A stretch of 64,000 nt of DNA from Urechis unicinctus. Its lineage: Eukaryota > Annelida > Polychaeta > Xenopneusta > Urechidae. The stretch's first letter is position 1. Each line of letters begins with the position of its first letter. Below are positions 61,276-64,000 of this stretch, in pieces. Below the pieces are notes generated by a model that was given only the letters and a program-made list of their open reading frames with translations, searched no databases and was not told the origin of the DNA. The translations under genes were made by a program, and so were the position numbers. The stretch spans positions 26,691,591-26,755,590 of the forward strand of contig CM067348.1 in the NCBI GenBank assembly GCA_034190875.2, read 5' to 3'.

Positions 61276-62178
61276 CTAATGACAAATATCTCGTTGTTTA
61301 GACCATACGGAATCTTTGTACCGGCACATGATGTCCATACCTCCCAAGCATATGATGGTTGTATCATTGTAGGCAGTAAGCTTTGCTTTGACTGGCTGGA
61401 TGCGTGATCTCCAGTCATCACCATACATTTGCTTGATGGTGCGGAGAGGCAGGGTACTAGCCCCGGCTCCGGTGTCAATCTTCAGTCGGAGTTGCATCAC
61501 TCCTAGTAGGTCTGGACGCATGATATCAATGGTTGTGAATGCCTCGTTTTTCGATTTTGTGTCAGTGGCGGTCGCATCTGACACGGTGATGGAGTAAAAC
61601 ACTCCCTCTGAGGGGTCATCACTTAGATTGGCCGGGTTGTCCTCCCAAGCTTGTTCAGCATTGGCATCATTGTCATCGGTCACGTGGTCTACCTTCCTGT
61701 TGGTACAGTACCCCATGCTATCTCTTGGGTTGCGCGAAGTTGACCAGCTGCGCTTTGGTGATTCGCTGCGTGGTATCATGGAGGACCTGTTTTGGCATTG
61801 TTTGATCTTAGTCTTCCTGCAATATTTTGCCCAGTGGCCCTTTGCGCCGCAAGATTTGCACGTGTCATTACATGCTGGGCATCTGCGTGGCGGATGGGAG
61901 AGGCCGCAATTGGAGCCAGCTCTTTTTGGCTGGCGTATGGCATCTACAGCTGTATTGCTAGCAGCGTTGTCTAGGGTCTGTAGACATTTTTGGCTCGCCG
62001 CCACGGCTTCGTATTTGCCTCTATCCTTTAAAAGCGTGAATCCGTTCGGTTTGTGAAGAAGGTCTTTCTGGAAAGCCTCAAAGGGCGTTGATGCAACCAC
62101 CAGCTCTAGCACATGTTCAGTTAAGCTTGCAAGGCTAGAAATCGCACTGTTTGGCCTTTTCGCGGCACCTCGTGACAA
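61276..62178 (-). CDS. Gag C-terminal part and protease (LTR element copy 2)
   Basis: 300 codons. A CCHC zinc knuckle (C-x2-C-x4-H-x4-C) lies at residues 107-120, preceded by a degenerate first knuckle (91-103). An acidic linker follows, then an aspartic protease with the DTGA active site at 235-238 and ICLGG at 276-280. The frame overlaps the preceding one and is offset by +1, so the ATG here is probably not the true start. After the protease the element ends: no reverse transcriptase. Confidence 0.8.
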   Translation of the reverse strand: MSRGAAKRPNSAISSLASLTEHVLELVVASTPFEAFQKDLLHKPNGFTLLKDRGKYEAVAASQKCLQTLDNAASNTAVDAIRQPKRAGSNCGLSHPPRRCPACNDTCKSCGAKGHWAKYCRKTKIKQCQNRSSMIPRSESPKRSWSTSRNPRDSMGYCTNRKVDHVTDDNDANAEQAWEDNPANLSDDPSEGVFYSITVSDATATDTKSKNEAFTTIDIMRPDLLGVMQLRLKIDTGAGASTLPLRTIKQMYGDDWRSRIQPVKAKLTAYNDTTIICLGGMDIMCRYKDSVWSKQRDICH

Positions 62179-62482
62179 ATAAAACTAGGGGTTCACTTTG
62201 TTTCTGCTTGTATCTCATTAACTCTAATCTATGAATTCGAAAATTAACTTTGACCATTAATTGGTCTTCAAACAGTAGGTCATTTAGTTCATAATCAGTT
62301 AAGCCTGATGAGTTTATCATTTTCAGTCCTTCGTTGTCCACTGCAATCTTTATCTTCACTGAAGTTTTCTTGTTGTCAACAACTTCGTTGTCCAGCAGGC
62401 ACAGGGACAAACGCTGTTTGAAACGTTTGAACTCCTCTGGCAAGTCTGCTGCGTCCCAACACATTTCCGGGTATTTCGGCAT
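62135..62482 (-). CDS. Gag N-terminal part (LTR element copy 2)
   Basis: 115 codons starting MPKYPEMCWD, followed by FKRFKQRLSLCLLDNE, typical of the capsid start of Ty3/Gypsy gag. It ends at a TAG in TTCTAGCC; the next frame (+1) continues with the expected rest of gag. The same arrangement occurs in copy 1, where this frame is additionally shifted near 56,270. Confidence 0.7.
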   Translation of the reverse strand: MPKYPEMCWDAADLPEEFKRFKQRLSLCLLDNEVVDNKKTSVKIKIAVDNEGLKMINSSGLTDYELNDLLFEDQLMVKVNFRIHRLELMRYKQKQSEPLVLFVTRCREKAKQCDF

Positions 62483-63055
62483 GGTGAACTGGTAGCTAGT
62501 CTATGGTGCACAGTTCTGGTCGGCGGAGTGATATATATCTTCAGGTTGCTCGGTGACACACCATGTGCGTAGTGATACAGTCAAAGGTCAATCACACTTT
62601 TGCTGTTAGAAATACCGAGCAGTTAACTTCTGCGTAGTTATGTATCCCTACGCGTCGTTGCAACACAGGAAATCTTTATTCTTGGCAAGGTTTAGCTGGG
62701 TTACGCTCGTCGTTGTACGGCGAATCTGGGTAGGCAACGATAGGTAGACCTCGTAGCGTAGACCATAGACCTCCGTATGGTACGCGGCCGTCGTGGTGGC
62801 GCACCGTTGGCTTCGGTGGATGCTATGTACAGCGTTAGTGGTCGCTGTGCTCAGCACGTAGTCTGGGCTGCTCCTCGTGACAAGTATTTGTTGTCGGTCT
62901 TCTGACTCACAGTTATTGGTGATTGGTGAAAAATCTCTGGCCTTAAGTCGACGAGTTGCTGTTCTCGGGCTGATGGTCGATTGTGACCGCTTATCGGTCA
63001 CTAGGCCGAAATTATGAGTTTGAAGCGATATTTGTAGCCTTTTCGGCTGCCACCA

Positions 63056-63131
63056 TGAAGTGATCGTAAGACAGAGTATTTATTCCCAACTTCCACATGT
63101 GTGCCTCCGCACATAAAGTAGTATTACAACA
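63056..63131 (-). repeat. 5' LTR of copy 2
   Basis: Differs from its own partner at three positions, all shared with copy 1. Confidence 0.85.
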
Positions 63132-63270
63132 GCGTGGATCCATTTAACATAATTAACCCGACTTGGATGGATCCAAACTGGACTTCGGTATCCTGTCGTC
63201 ACTAAACCATTCACATTGGCATTATCTATGACGGCCAGACTTGCGTTGTTATATGCTGCACACGAAGCAG

Positions 63271-64000
63271 TGTACTAACGACGTGTGCTTGGTTTGTAAG
63301 TGCTTGTAATCCAAATACCAGATGTGTCCTGTCATTATAGTACGGAGTAGCTTTCAAGTTCTACCTGAAGTATAATATTGGCACTGACAGCAACAATAAT
63401 GCAAGATTTCATACTGTTGTGACGTTTCCCACAACATAAAATGCGCTGCTGTAAGAATGTATGAGGGTATTATTATCTTACATGCATGCAAAACAAATTC
63501 AGCTTGCATTAAAACAATCTTCTTGTGGACCTTTCAATAGTATTGACTTAAGTGTACACTTGTGGAAAGTTTTATAGAATTTAGACATAGGTAGAACTGA
63601 TACAACTTCCCATCTAAGGTTTTTCTACGCTGTATAGTAATTGCAGTAACTAACCAAAATAAAAGTATTGCCCATAAGATTGTGCGCTGCACACATGTCA
63701 ATCACCAAAGTGCCTCAGTGATGTTAGATCTACCCATATATGTAAATACCCATTGGATTATGATTTGATTTTGGCCCGTTTAGTCAAATGTAAGTCCAGT
63801 GCATCTGCAGAAAGCAAAAAACGGCAACATTTCAAAACAACAAAAGACGGACCACGTTATTATTACGTTTTCCTTGGATAATCATGCGCGTTTTCAAAAC
63901 ATTAAAGTCACAGTACTGATAATGCGATGCATAATTCACTCAGCCGAAGCAATATTCTGACGAGTAGAATAAAGTTGATTTCCCCATCCCCTCCAACGTG
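63271..64000. repeat. Right part of the second ~6.1 kb duplicate, cut by the window end
   Basis: Matches 57,211-57,936 closely. No coding exon recognised. Confidence 0.6.

Larger units (their letters stand above)
61003..63131 (-). mobile_element. Gag-protease LTR retroelement, copy 2 (better preserved)
   Basis: 76-bp LTRs at 61,003-61,078 and 63,056-63,131, target duplication GCGTG at 60,998-61,002 and 63,132-63,136, and the same primer-binding-like and polypurine sequences as copy 1. Flanks match those of copy 1, so this is the same insertion copied by segmental duplication. It has two minus-strand frames (62,135-62,482 and 61,276-62,178) and about 570 bp of leader between the 5' LTR and the first ATG. 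It lacks a polymerase, so it could only move with help from a complete relative. Confidence 0.85.
60528..63270 (-). pseudogene. Receptor unit 11: duplicate of the split relic
   Basis: Starts abruptly at 60,528 with the middle of the tail exon (matching 54,439) and then follows unit 10: decayed tail, CTLD1 pieces at about 60,966-61,002 and 63,132-63,268, and the same LTR element at the same site. The YEDL/YEDV end of the tail exon is missing. The duplicate continues past the window end. Confidence 0.75.

Overview
This is eukaryotic, animal DNA: A+T-rich, intron-split genes with clean GT-AG sites, C-type-lectin-like domains (CTLDs), tyrosine-based signalling tails and a Ty3/Gypsy-type retroelement. 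I would guess a marine invertebrate, perhaps a lophotrochozoan, but the sequence does not fix the phylum. No rRNA, tRNA or CRISPR array was seen.

The window is a tandem array of one receptor family, all on the minus strand. I count eleven units: 1 (1.6-4.6 kb), 2 (7.9-10.8), 3 (14.1-17.3), 4 (relic, 19.9-21.8), 5 (25.2-27.3), 6 (32.3-33.7), 7 (36.9-40.0), 8 (relic, 42.8-44.8), 9 (48.0-51.1), 10 (relic, 54.3-57.2) and 11 (relic, 60.5-63.3). Above this sits a higher-order repeat of about 23 kb: the segment starting at 1 recurs at 23,285 and at 46,185, and units 3-4 recur as units 7-8.

Unit 7 is the only copy in which I can join seven exons with matching phases into one uninterrupted frame (513 codons plus stop). 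Its product has a signal peptide, two long-form CTLDs without the usual Ca/sugar motifs, an unrecognised 70-residue module, a short Thr-rich stalk, one membrane helix and a tail of about 95 residues with four tyrosines, two of them spaced like an ITAM. The last intron appears to be a GC-AG intron in every copy that keeps it. The other copies carry frameshifts or have lost exons: unit 5 lost the membrane and tail exons, unit 3 loses its tyrosine motifs to a one-base shift, and units 1, 2 and 9 have a 5-bp difference just before the membrane segment.

Between units 5 and 6, unique DNA (28.1-32.2 kb) carries a different small gene: a signal-peptide exon, a membrane exon and a tyrosine-containing tail exon that join in frame to 138 residues and look like a signalling adaptor or the ends of another receptor. 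Its membrane exon is also phase-compatible with the CTLD exons of unit 6.

Units 10 and 11 are two copies of one decayed receptor whose first CTLD exon was split by a 2.1-2.2 kb LTR retroelement with only 76-bp LTRs, encoding gag and protease but no polymerase. Both copies share the same 5-bp target duplication, so insertion preceded duplication. Flanking DNA holds CACGTG-rich minisatellites, a conserved 20-bp palindrome and smaller local duplications. The layout resembles paired or diversifying immune receptor clusters; that reading is inference.
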